36,100 nt of DNA, from NCBI GenBank assembly GCA_945872855.1, contig CAMCAW010000009.1, positions 1-36,100 of the forward strand, given 5' to 3'. A model generated the notes under the pieces. It searched no databases. It saw only the letters and a list, made by a program, of their open reading frames with translations, and had not been told where the DNA came from. How positions within the stretch are numbered: the first letter of the stretch is position 1; each line of letters opens with the position of its first letter. The stretch comes from Rickettsia typhi (lineage in GTDB: Bacteria > Pseudomonadota > Alphaproteobacteria > Rickettsiales > UBA1997). Made by a program: the position numbers and the translations under genes. Shown here piece by piece: positions 17,121 to 27,788 of the stretch.

Positions 17121-17714
17121 ATGGAAAAAAATTTTATCGATCAATTAAGTAGAACAATTTCAAAGCTTCCGGGCTTAGGGCCGCGCATTGCTAAGCGTAT
17201 TGTGTTGCAGCTCGCTAGCAATAAATCAAAACTTCTGCTGCCGCTAATTGAGGGTTTGCAAGCTTTGAATGATAGGGTTCATAAATGCAAAATTTGTGGC
17301 AATTTAGATGAGGGCGAAATTTGTAATATTTGCAAGAATCAGCGCCGCGATTCAAGCCTGCTCTGCATTGTTGAAGAGGTGGCAGATTTATGGGCGGTTG
17401 AGCGCGCCGAAACTTACCAAGGAAAATATCACGTTTTGGGCGGAAAATTATCGGCAATTAGCGGAATGGCGATTGAGGATTTGAATCTAGATTCGCTTCA
17501 CGCAAGGCTGCAAGGCGGCGAGGTAAAAGAAATAATTATTGCCACTAGCGCCACGATTGATGGCCAAACTACGGCGCATTTTTTAACGGAAGACCTCAAA
17601 GAATATGGTGCTAAAATAACCCATCTAACCTACGGAATACCGCTTGGAAGCGAGCTTGATTATTTAGATGAGGGGACAATAAATATTGCGTTTAAAACGC
17701 GCAGTGAATTTTGA
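17121..17714 (+). CDS. recR: recombination protein RecR
   Basis: LSRTISKLPGLGPRIAKRIVLQL, C-x2-C...C-x2-C zinc motif, LCIVEEVADLWAVERAETYQGKYHVLGGKLSAISG. Confidence 0.96.
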   Translation: MEKNFIDQLSRTISKLPGLGPRIAKRIVLQLASNKSKLLLPLIEGLQALNDRVHKCKICGNLDEGEICNICKNQRRDSSLLCIVEEVADLWAVERAETYQGKYHVLGGKLSAISGMAIEDLNLDSLHARLQGGEVKEIIIATSATIDGQTTAHFLTEDLKEYGAKITHLTYGIPLGSELDYLDEGTINIAFKTRSEF

Positions 17715-17815
17715 TTTTAAAAAATATTTTGTGCAAAATTAAATTTTCTAGTCAATAACTTTGCAAAGTTTTTCTAGTTAATAAGATAGAAATTAAATTT
17801 CCCAACCATAAATTT

Positions 17816-18259
17816 ATGCCAGCAATCGCGTTATTCGAGCCAGAAATCGCTGGCAATGTCGGCACCATAATTCGCACCATCGCTTGCTTTGATGCGCCCT
17901 TGCACATCATAGAGCCATGTGGCTTCCCCTTCGATATGCAGCGCATAAAAAAATCCGCCCTCGATTATATTGAGCATGCGCAAATCATTCGCCATGTGTC
18001 ATTCGCAGCATTTTTGCAAACAGAAATTATTGAGAAAAATCGGCGTTTAATTTTGGCAACAACCAAAGGCTCTGTCGATTATCGAAAATTCAAATTTGAA
18101 GAAAGTGACGTAATTCTTTTCGGCAAAGAAAGCGCCGGAGTACCTGAAAACGTGGCTTCATCGGCCCATGCAAAAATTTTTATCCCAATGCAAAATCAAA
18201 TGCGCTCGCTAAATATTGCAATTTCTTGCGGAATTATTTTAGCGCGAGCGGTGAAATGA
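17816..18259 (+). CDS. trmL: tRNA (cytidine(34)-2'-O)-methyltransferase (SPOUT)
   Basis: LFEPEIAGNVGTIIRTIACFDAPLHIIEPCGF, LFGKESAGVPE, RSLNIAISCGIILARA. Confidence 0.93.
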   Translation: MPAIALFEPEIAGNVGTIIRTIACFDAPLHIIEPCGFPFDMQRIKKSALDYIEHAQIIRHVSFAAFLQTEIIEKNRRLILATTKGSVDYRKFKFEESDVILFGKESAGVPENVASSAHAKIFIPMQNQMRSLNIAISCGIILARAVK

Positions 18260-18271
18260 AGCTAAAATAAA

Positions 18272-19180
18272 ATGTCTTGGATTTTTTACACAATCGCTGC
18301 CGCAACTTTACAAACCTTCCGCAATCTAGAGCAAAAAGCGCTCTCCAAAAAACTAGATTCTCTTACAGTATCATGGTCGCGCTTCATTTTACCCTTACCG
18401 TTAGCGATCGCCGTTTCTTTCTATACTGCGCAATCAATAAACCATCAATTTATTTATTATTGCCTCATTACCGCAATCGCGCAAGTTGGCGGAAATATTT
18501 GCTTGTTACAAACATTTAAATCAAAAAATTTTAGCATCGGAATCGCTTTTTACAAAACAGAAGTTTTGCAAACTTTAATTTTAGGATTGTTATTTTTCAA
18601 TGCCAGCATTTCACCATCAGGAATCGCCGCAATCCTTGTCACAACTGCTGGCGTAGTGCTTATGTCGGGTCTAGTTTTTAATGGCGGAATCAAGGAATTT
18701 TTGCGCTCATTAAAAAACAAAGCAGCATTTTACGGGCTATTATGCGGATTATGTTTCTCAATCTCATCCTTCAATTTAAAATTTGCCGCAGAAGAACTTT
18801 TTGCACGCGGATACATGGGAATGCAGGCTCCGCTAATAGTTTTGATGTGGGTAATTTGCTTCCAAAATATATTATTTATCAGCATAAAGCTTTATCAAAA
18901 TCGCCTAATACAAGATTTAAAAATCCTCTCCTCATCAGAAAATAAATTCGCTTTTTTAAGAACCTCAATCCTAAGTTTCGCAGGATCAATTTGCTGGTTC
19001 ACAGCCTTCGCTTTCGGCGGCGTAATATATATTAAAGCCATAGGCCAATTAGAGCTGGTTCTAGCCCTCATCGCCTCCCATTTTATTTTAAAAGAAGCCC
19101 CAAACAGAATCGAATTTGCAGGAGTCACACTAACCGCCGCAGGGATTTTATGGCTAATTCTCAAGGAAATTATGGTATAA
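18272..19180 (+). CDS. EamA/DMT superfamily transporter
   Basis: Multi-TM protein of 302 aa; C-terminal ELVLALIASHFILKEAPNRIEFAGVTLTAAGILWLIL typical of EamA proteins. Confidence 0.85.
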   Translation: MSWIFYTIAAATLQTFRNLEQKALSKKLDSLTVSWSRFILPLPLAIAVSFYTAQSINHQFIYYCLITAIAQVGGNICLLQTFKSKNFSIGIAFYKTEVLQTLILGLLFFNASISPSGIAAILVTTAGVVLMSGLVFNGGIKEFLRSLKNKAAFYGLLCGLCFSISSFNLKFAAEELFARGYMGMQAPLIVLMWVICFQNILFISIKLYQNRLIQDLKILSSSENKFAFLRTSILSFAGSICWFTAFAFGGVIYIKAIGQLELVLALIASHFILKEAPNRIEFAGVTLTAAGILWLILKEIMV

Positions 19181-19261
19181 ATCGTACTAAAAATATCGCG
19201 CCAATTCTAGATGCAACGCCATCAAAAAAACAAAGAAAGATCAGGCGCATATCATCTTAGG

Positions 19262-19319
19262 ATCAGAAAGACGAAGCTTCTTTCTGAGATATACTTCGAA
19301 CCGAGTTCGGCGTGCCGCT
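19262..19319. repeat. palindromic repeat element, truncated copy B, plus adjacent 9-bp hairpin
   Basis: Shares CTTCGAACCGAGTTCGGCG(T/C)GCCGCT with copy A; preceded by TCAGAAAGA-CGAAGCT-TCTTTCTGA; abuts the ftsI stop codon. Confidence 0.75.
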
Positions 19320-20891
19320 TTAATTCCGCGGCATCACATCCAAAATCGGCGCAATATTCTTAACAACCCTCCCAGCGACAGGCGCCGCAACCATTCCCCC
19401 AGTATTAAACGAATAATTCGGATGATCCAAAACCACATAAACCAAATATTTTGGCTGCGAAATCGGAAACACCGCAATGAAAGACGCAATAGTCTGCCGC
19501 TCGTTATACCCGTTGCCCTCAACCTTATTCGCCGTCCCAGTTTTTCCGCCAACTTCATAACCTTCAATATTCGCAAACCGCCCCGTGCCATCAGTAGCAA
19601 CCTTCCGCAGCATCAATCGCATAATCGCCGAAGTAGATTCTTTGAGAACGCGCCGCCCGCTAGGCTGTTTTTCCAGCTTCAAAAATGACGGATTGTAAAA
19701 AATTCCGCCATTAATAATCGCCGCCGTCGCAGATGCAATATGGAGCGGCGTCACAGCAATACCGTGCCCGTAAGAGATTGTATATAAACTAATATCGCGC
19801 CAAACTTTCGGATAAATCGGCCGCCCCAGCCCCGGAAAATCAACCTCCAACTTCTTCAAGAAATTAATATCCTTCAAAAAATTACGCTGTTTATCGATGC
19901 CAATTTTCTGCGCGATCTGCACCGTTCCTATGTTGGAGGAGTGTGAGAAAATTTCTTCCACCGTCATTTCGCCTTTAAATGGGTGATCGTCTTTAATGGT
20001 GAAGCGCCCGTATTTGATTGGGTCGGAGACGTTATAAACATCGTCCATTTTCACCAAATTTTCTTCAAACGCGATGGCATTAGTGAAAATTTTGAAGATC
20101 GAGCCAAGCTCGTAGACGCCGTTAGTGACACGGTTGAAGCGCTCATCAGGGGAAGCATCTTGTTGCAAATTCGGATCAAAACTTGGCAGTGAAGAAAGTG
20201 CGAGAATTTCGCCATTAGTAACGTCCATAACCACGCCAGATGCGGCTTTAGCCCTAAATTCTTCCATGCCGTTTATCAGCTCATTATTGAGAATATCTTG
20301 CACACGCACGTCGGCAGCGAGTTGCAGCCTTTCTTCGTCGCGCAAAAGTTGGCGATCGTATTGCATCTCCATGCCCGCAAGCCCGTGCCTGTCTAGGTCT
20401 ACATAGCCAACAAGATGCGATAAAATTGAGCGCTGCGGATAAACTCGAATGCGATCATCTTCAAAAAGCAGCCCTGCCATTTTTAAATTTTGTACGCGCT
20501 CTTCCTGCGCCGGAGTAACGTTGCGGCGAATTAATACCCAGCCTTTATTGCTGCGATTAGACTTGCGATCAGAGATTTTTTTGATGACTTCTTGATAAGT
20601 TAAATCGAGGAAAATAGTGGATAGACCCTTGGCAATCAAGCTCGCGTCCTTCACTAAAATATTGCTAACATAAAGTGATTTTGTTTTTAAATCGGTCGCA
20701 ACCAGCACTTCATTGCGATCAATAATATCGCCGCGCTTGTTGATTTTATTGAGGTCGTAGATGAACCTGATTTTTACTTTATCGCCAAAAGTCGCCAAAA
20801 AAAACAGGCGCAAAATAATGGCGACAAAAATTGCGAGAATAAAAAAATAAACAAAAACTAGGCGACTTTTTTTAAGTTCTGCAATTGCCAT
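19320..20891 (-). CDS. ftsI: penicillin-binding protein 2 / peptidoglycan transpeptidase
   Basis: SIFKIF (SxxK), SSN motif in FSHSSNIGTVQIAQ, KTGTANK. Confidence 0.92.
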   Translation of the reverse strand: MAIAELKKSRLVFVYFFILAIFVAIILRLFFLATFGDKVKIRFIYDLNKINKRGDIIDRNEVLVATDLKTKSLYVSNILVKDASLIAKGLSTIFLDLTYQEVIKKISDRKSNRSNKGWVLIRRNVTPAQEERVQNLKMAGLLFEDDRIRVYPQRSILSHLVGYVDLDRHGLAGMEMQYDRQLLRDEERLQLAADVRVQDILNNELINGMEEFRAKAASGVVMDVTNGEILALSSLPSFDPNLQQDASPDERFNRVTNGVYELGSIFKIFTNAIAFEENLVKMDDVYNVSDPIKYGRFTIKDDHPFKGEMTVEEIFSHSSNIGTVQIAQKIGIDKQRNFLKDINFLKKLEVDFPGLGRPIYPKVWRDISLYTISYGHGIAVTPLHIASATAAIINGGIFYNPSFLKLEKQPSGRRVLKESTSAIMRLMLRKVATDGTGRFANIEGYEVGGKTGTANKVEGNGYNERQTIASFIAVFPISQPKYLVYVVLDHPNYSFNTGGMVAAPVAGRVVKNIAPILDVMPRN

Positions 20892-20961
20892 TTAAAGATG
20901 AGTCGATTGTAATGCAAAGCAGCGCCAGTGTTGAGTTGGCGCCAAGTGAATCTTGATATTC

Positions 20962-22636
<1,675 letters not shown>

Positions 22637-22643
22637 TTTGTGG

Positions 22644-22903
22644 TTAATTTATAAAAGAATGATATAGTTTGTATGAGTAAGAATTTAAGAGAAGAAATTT
22701 AGTGTGAAAAAAGAATTTGAGTGGAGTAAGGTCTCTGAGCCGAGTTCGAGGTCACCCTGATAATTCTCAAGTTTAATCGAGATAGCCCGTGGCCTCGCTG
22801 CCCGAGGAGCAGAGGCCTTACTCCACTCAAATTCTTTTTTCACACTAAATTTCTTCTCTTAAATTCTTACTCATACAAACTATATCATTCTTTTATAAAT
22901 TAA
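22644..22903. repeat. long near-perfect inverted repeat: 94-nt arms, 72-nt centre, spanning the divergent tmk/SDR promoter region
   Basis: Arms 22644-22737 and 22810-22903 are reverse complements with one mismatch (a G-U pair if transcribed). Confidence 0.95.
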
Positions 22904-22906
22904 AAT

Positions 22907-23662
22907 ATGAATATCCTAATCAGTGGAGCTAATAGCGGCATAGGTCGCGCCCTTGCAATTGCATATTCTAAGCCCGATGTAAATCTATTTTTATGCGCCA
23001 GAAATTTGCAAAAGTTGCAAGAAGTAAAAGAAATTTGCCGCGAATTAAAAGCAAATGTTTTTATCAAATCGCTCGATGTTAAAAACGAAGATGAATCGAG
23101 AATTTGGATACAAAAAATAGAAGAAAATTATCCGCTCGATTTAATAATTGCTAGCGCAGGAATTTCAGCTGGAACCAGCGACAGCACTGAAAGCGTTGAG
23201 CAAATAAAAAATATTTTAACAACCAATATTGATGGAATTTTAAACATCATTAATCCTGCGATTGAAAAAATGAAGCAAAGAAAATCGGGGCAAATTGTGT
23301 TAATCTCTTCTCTGGCGGGCTTTCGCGGCCTTCCATCTGCGCCAGCATATTCTGCAAGCAAGGCGGCGGTAAGGGTTTATGCAGAGGCTTTGCGTGGCAA
23401 TTTGGCCGAGTTTGGAATCAAGGTAAATGCTGTTTGCCCAGGATATGTGAAAACGCCGATGACTGATGTTAATGATTTTTTTATGCCATTTTTGATGTCG
23501 GCTGAAAAGGCGGCGAAAATAATAAAGAATGGGATTCGTAAAAATAAATCGCGGATTGCTTTTCCGTTGCCGCTTTATTTTGCAGTATGGCTTGCGGCGC
23601 TACTGCCACCTTGCATGACAGATGCTATCTTTTCTAAATTGCCGAAGAAAAAATCGATGTAA
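22907..23662 (+). CDS. short-chain dehydrogenase/reductase
   Basis: SGANSGIGRALA, ASAGIS, YSASK catalytic motif. Confidence 0.92.
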   Translation: MNILISGANSGIGRALAIAYSKPDVNLFLCARNLQKLQEVKEICRELKANVFIKSLDVKNEDESRIWIQKIEENYPLDLIIASAGISAGTSDSTESVEQIKNILTTNIDGILNIINPAIEKMKQRKSGQIVLISSLAGFRGLPSAPAYSASKAAVRVYAEALRGNLAEFGIKVNAVCPGYVKTPMTDVNDFFMPFLMSAEKAAKIIKNGIRKNKSRIAFPLPLYFAVWLAALLPPCMTDAIFSKLPKKKSM

Positions 23663-23700
23663 GTTTTTGATCGCGCGCTAAACTGCTAGATCTCGTCCTC

Positions 23701-23785
23701 GGTAAAGCCCCTTCCCGACATACTTCGCCCCTCAGACAGCGGCGCGCCGAACTCGGTTTGAAGTATGTCGGGAAGGGGCTTTACC
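23701..23785. repeat. palindromic repeat element, copy C
   Basis: Perfect 26-bp arms 23701-23726/23760-23785 around a GC-rich 33-nt centre containing CGGCGCGCCG; core matches copy A in reverse orientation (44/45). Confidence 0.93.
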
Positions 23786-23834
23786 TTGCTTGTTATGTTC
23801 TTGGGGAATTTAAAACTTAAATTTGATGAGGGGT

Positions 23835-24632
23835 TTATTCTATGATAAATCCATTTTCTTTGAAAATCACTTTTGCTTGTGGGGTCTTTAAAAACTTCAA
23901 AAATTCTCTGGCAATATCCATGTTATCGCCAGCAATTACGAGGGCTTGATAAAAAATATGCTGGGTTTTTTTGCGCGATAAAATTCTTAAATCGCTATGA
24001 TTACTCACCTGACTCGCCAATAAAATTGCATAGCTATCACTGTTTTCTTGCAATAATTTTACGATTGACGATTTATCCTCACTAAGTTTTGTAAAAAGCT
24101 TTACGTCATGCAGCTGTAGGGTTTCAACCGTATTTTTGCTATATTTTCCTAGCGAAGATTCTTCATTATCAACAATTAAATTTAAGCGATTGCGATTAAG
24201 AATTTGCAACGATTCTTCAAAATCAGGATTATTTTCTAGCAGAGAATTTGGTGCGGATAAATTATCGCGCGAGGTTACTAACACAAGGTCGTCGCTGGCA
24301 ATGTGATTAACATTGTAAATATCAATCAAGCCTTTTTGTTTCAAATTAGATAGCCAATCTTGATGTGCCGAGATGAATACATCTGAGGGTTCGCCAGCAT
24401 CAATATCGTTAATTAAATCGTTGGCAGAAGCAAATCCTACCGAAACAATTACGGCATTTTTTTGCGAATAAGTGCGTGAAATTTTAGTGAGAGCGGCTAC
24501 TAAATTTGGTTCAGCAAGAACGGTTAAGCTCTTGATTTGATGGGCGTAAGATGGCGCTGCAAATAAAAAACAACACAGCGCCGTTTTAGCTAAAATATTT
24601 CGCAATGTTCTGTAATTATATTCTATAAACAT
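23835..24632 (-). CDS. ModA-like periplasmic substrate-binding protein
   Basis: Signal peptide; LTVLAEPNLVAALTKISRTYSQKN..VSVGFASANDLINDIDAGEPSDVFISA is characteristic of ModA-like binding proteins. Confidence 0.82.
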   Translation of the reverse strand: MFIEYNYRTLRNILAKTALCCFLFAAPSYAHQIKSLTVLAEPNLVAALTKISRTYSQKNAVIVSVGFASANDLINDIDAGEPSDVFISAHQDWLSNLKQKGLIDIYNVNHIASDDLVLVTSRDNLSAPNSLLENNPDFEESLQILNRNRLNLIVDNEESSLGKYSKNTVETLQLHDVKLFTKLSEDKSSIVKLLQENSDSYAILLASQVSNHSDLRILSRKKTQHIFYQALVIAGDNMDIAREFLKFLKTPQAKVIFKENGFIIE

Positions 24633-24720
24633 ATTCCGTTAATGTATTCTACGAATCTTCTCAAGCAAGACCACGAGCTAGTTCAGGCCATTTGTACGAT
24701 AACGTATTTTATAGCAAAAA

Positions 24721-25716
24721 CTAAACCGATAACATAGATTTACGTTGATCATCAATTTCATCAAACACCTCTTCCCACGTTCCCGTAGTAGAAGCCTTGC
24801 TATATTCTGTAACGCGATTTTCAAAGAAATTTGTATGCTCAACGCCGTTTAAAATTTCGTCAAGCCACGGCAAAGGATTGTCATCGATCATATAAATATC
24901 CTTCAAGCCCAACTGGCTCAAGCGTCTATCGGCAATATAACGAATGTATCTTTTTACTTCGCGCGAAGTTAATCCTTCAATATTTCCCATTTCAAACGCC
25001 AAATCGATGAAGGCATCTTCAAAATGAACAATCGTCGCACAAGCTTCATACAAGCGGCCTTTAAGGTCTTCGTCCCAAACCTCAGGATTTTCTTGTACAA
25101 AAGTACGAAATAATTTGATGATTGAAGCGGTGTGTAAACTTTCATCGCGCACCGACCAAGCCACGATTTGTCCCATTCCTTTCATCTTTCCAAAGCGCTG
25201 AAAATTCAACAAAATTGCGAAAGAAGCAAAAAGTTGCAAGCCTTCAGTAAAGCCACCAAACACCGCGAGAGTAGTTGCAATATCCTTTTTTGTAGCAACG
25301 CCAAACTTGTGCATATAATCATATTTATCCTTCATTTCTTTATATTTCATGAAGGCCGAATATTCTTGTTCAGGCATGCCGATTGTGTCGAGCAAGTGTG
25401 AGTAGGCCGCGATATGAACCGTTTCCATGTTAGAAAACGCCGCCAACATCATTTTAACTTCAGTCGGTTTAAAAACTTGCGAATAATGCTGCATGTAACA
25501 GTTATTCACCTCAATATCGGCCTGCGTAAAAAAGCGAAAAATTTGCGTGAGAAGATTTTTCTCGGAAGCGGTTAAATTATGTTTCCAATCTCGCACGTCA
25601 TCGGCTAAAGGAACTTCCTCTGGAAGCCAATGAATCTGCTGCTGCTTAAGCCATGCATCATATGCCCAAGGGTAATAAAAAGGTTTATAAATCGGTTTCG
25701 CATCGAGTAAAGACAT
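24721..25716 (-). CDS. nrdB: ribonucleotide reductase beta subunit
   Basis: YPWAYDAWLKQQQIHWLPEEVPLADDVRDWK, FTQADIEVNNCYMQHY, WSVRDESLH, C-terminal SFEDEIDDQ-like region. Confidence 0.95.
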   Translation of the reverse strand: MSLLDAKPIYKPFYYPWAYDAWLKQQQIHWLPEEVPLADDVRDWKHNLTASEKNLLTQIFRFFTQADIEVNNCYMQHYSQVFKPTEVKMMLAAFSNMETVHIAAYSHLLDTIGMPEQEYSAFMKYKEMKDKYDYMHKFGVATKKDIATTLAVFGGFTEGLQLFASFAILLNFQRFGKMKGMGQIVAWSVRDESLHTASIIKLFRTFVQENPEVWDEDLKGRLYEACATIVHFEDAFIDLAFEMGNIEGLTSREVKRYIRYIADRRLSQLGLKDIYMIDDNPLPWLDEILNGVEHTNFFENRVTEYSKASTTGTWEEVFDEIDDQRKSMLSV

Positions 25717-25885
25717 GGAAAGTAAAACTTTAAATTAAGAAATTAAGAAGGGCGATATTCTAGTTTTTTTTGAAGAAAATAAACAAGAGTTTTATCAAAA
25801 AAGAAAAATTGTAATTTGAAAAATTTATAGATAGTATTCGGGCTTCCAAATTTTTACATTTACAAACAATAATTATTAAAAAACT

Positions 25886-26488
25886 ATGTCAGTTCTTGTC
25901 GGAAAAAAAGCCCCAGATTTCACTGCGGCAGCGGTTATGGGTAATAATGAAGTTAACGATAAATTCAATCTTCATACATTCTTAAAAGGCAAAATCGGTG
26001 TATTATTTTTCTACCCACTAGATTTCACTTTTGTTTGCCCTTCAGAAATCATCGCCTTCAATCATCGCCTCAAAGAATTCAAAGATCTTGGCGCTGAAGT
26101 TATTGGCGTTTCAGTAGATTCGCATTTCTCGCATATCGCGTGGAAAAATACCCCTGTTAACAATGGTGGAATTGGCCAAGTTCAATATCCATTAGTTGCA
26201 GATTTAACCAAAAATATTGCGCGCGACTACGATGTTCTAATCAATGAAGCTGTGGCTCTGCGTGGCACTTTCTTAATCGATCAAGATGGCGTTGTGCGTC
26301 ACCAAGTTATTAACGATTTGCCGTTGGGTCGCAACATCGATGAAGCAATTCGTATGGTTGAAGCGCTAAAATTTTTCCAAGCTCACGGCGAAGTTTGCCC
26401 TGCCGGTTGGAATAAAGGCAAAAAAGGTATGAAGCCAAACGCTGCAGGCGTTGCCGAATATCTTGCTGGCAATGCAGAAGATTTGTAA
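25886..26488 (+). CDS. 2-Cys peroxiredoxin (AhpC/TSA family)
   Basis: [20 protein letters not shown] with peroxidatic Cys; GEVCPAGW with resolving Cys. Confidence 0.95.
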   Translation: MSVLVGKKAPDFTAAAVMGNNEVNDKFNLHTFLKGKIGVLFFYPLDFTFVCPSEIIAFNHRLKEFKDLGAEVIGVSVDSHFSHIAWKNTPVNNGGIGQVQYPLVADLTKNIARDYDVLINEAVALRGTFLIDQDGVVRHQVINDLPLGRNIDEAIRMVEALKFFQAHGEVCPAGWNKGKKGMKPNAAGVAEYLAGNAEDL

Positions 26489-26496
26489 TTCTATGT

Positions 26497-26532
26497 CAAA
26501 GGCGTGAATCTAGGCCTTCACGCCTTTGTTTC
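26497..26532 (+). terminator. intrinsic terminator after peroxiredoxin gene
   Basis: CAAAGGCGTGAA-TCTAGGCC-TTCACGCCTTTG perfect 12-bp stem, 9 nt after the stop, followed by TTT. Confidence 0.75.
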
Positions 26533-26552
26533 GCTCAAGCTAAAAACTTTGC

Positions 26553-26580
26553 TTGACTTGAAAAACAAATCCACTAAATT
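26553..26580 (+). promoter_or_regulatory. candidate sigma70-type promoter for rpsL
   Basis: TTGACT (26553-26558), 16-nt spacer, TAAATT (26575-26580). Confidence 0.45.
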
Positions 26581-26678
26581 ACTCGCCCCTTAAATAAAAT
26601 TTTTACGTAAAAGTTGCGCCGCGCTTTTAAGCGAGCACTCCCGATATACCAAAAATTTAATAATTAACATTTTTTTCG

Positions 26679-27101
26679 ATGCCAACAGTTAATCAGCTTA
26701 TCAGAAAGCCAAGAGTGAAGCAAAGCAAGAAGAACAAGGTTCCAGCTATGCAAGGATGTCCTCAAAAAAGAGGTGTTTGTACTCGTGTTTATACAACAAC
26801 TCCAAAGAAGCCAAACTCGGCTCTTCGTAAAGTTGCGCGCGTTAAACTTACTAACGGACATGAAGTTATCGCTTACATTCCGGGCGAAGGTCATAACCTA
26901 CAAGAACACTCTGTTGTTGCGCTTCGCGGCGGTCGTGTAAAAGATTTGCCGGGTGTGCGTTATCACTTGATCAGAGGCTACTTAGATACTCAAGGTGTGA
27001 AAAATCGCAAGCAATCTCGTTCAAAATACGGCGCACAAAACCAAAATAGTTTTCTCAGTGCGGGCCTAGCTCGCATTGCATTCAATAATTATAATTTTTA
27101 A
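26679..27101 (+). CDS. rpsL: 30S ribosomal protein S12 with aberrant C-terminus
   Basis: [12 protein letters not shown]...[17 protein letters not shown]...[14 protein letters not shown]...[10 protein letters not shown] then non-canonical [21 protein letters not shown]. Confidence 0.95.
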   Translation: MPTVNQLIRKPRVKQSKKNKVPAMQGCPQKRGVCTRVYTTTPKKPNSALRKVARVKLTNGHEVIAYIPGEGHNLQEHSVVALRGGRVKDLPGVRYHLIRGYLDTQGVKNRKQSRSKYGAQNQNSFLSAGLARIAFNNYNF

Positions 27102-27111
27102 GAAGTAAATC

Positions 27112-27579
27112 ATGCGTAGAAGAGCCGCACAAGTAAGAAAAATCATTCCAGACGCCAAATATGGCGAAATTATCGTTTCTCGTTTTGTCAATCGTTTAAT
27201 GGATGATGGCAAAAAATCAGTTGTTGAAAAAGCTGTTTATCAAGCTTTCGATGAAATTGAAAATAAATTTAAAAGAAGCCCAATTGAAGTTTTTAAAGAA
27301 GCTCTAGAAAACGTTACGCCAAAAATCGAAGTTAGATCTCGTAGAATTGGTGGCGCAACTTACCAAATTCCAGTTGAAGTTTCTCCTAGACGTGGCTCAG
27401 CTCTAGCTTTGAAATGGTTAAAGATTGCTATCAATAACATTAAAGGAAAAGGTTTGGCTAACAAGGTTCAATTTGTTATCATGGAATCTCTAGAAAATAA
27501 AGGTTGGGCAGTTAAAAAACGCGAAGAAGTTTTCAAAATGGCTGAAGCAAATAAAGCTTTCGCTCACTATCGTTGGTAG
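27112..27579 (+). CDS. rpsG: 30S ribosomal protein S7
   Basis: MRRRAAQVRKIIPDAKYGEIIVSRFVNRLMDDGKKSVVEKAVYQAF...GGATYQIPVEV... Confidence 0.97.
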   Translation: MRRRAAQVRKIIPDAKYGEIIVSRFVNRLMDDGKKSVVEKAVYQAFDEIENKFKRSPIEVFKEALENVTPKIEVRSRRIGGATYQIPVEVSPRRGSALALKWLKIAINNIKGKGLANKVQFVIMESLENKGWAVKKREEVFKMAEANKAFAHYRW

Positions 27580-27601
27580 TAGAATAGAAATATTTTTTAA
27601 G

Positions 27602-27634
27602 AAAGGTGTCTACATTTGTAGCCACCTTTTTTTT
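27602..27634 (+). terminator. intrinsic terminator after rpsG
   Basis: AAAGGTGTCTACA-TT-TGTAGCCACCTTTTTTTT stem with one mismatch and U-tract, just downstream of the rpsG stop. Confidence 0.75.
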
Positions 27635-27788
27635 ATGCAAAATTGTTTAGCTTTTTAAGCTGTGGTTTGATTATATTCCAACTACTTTTGAGAGCAGAGT
27701 TTACTTTGCGCATCAAAACCTTGGACCCTCTTCCGCAACAGATAGAAAAGATTTGGCGAGAAGTAATTTTTGAAAGAATTTATCATAA

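Noticed and set aside
22644-22903. Simple MDA or read fold-back chimera as explanation of the long palindrome
   Set aside because: Beyond the arms the two flanks are different intact genes (tmk and SDR), whereas a fold-back would continue into inverted tmk; still needs read confirmation.
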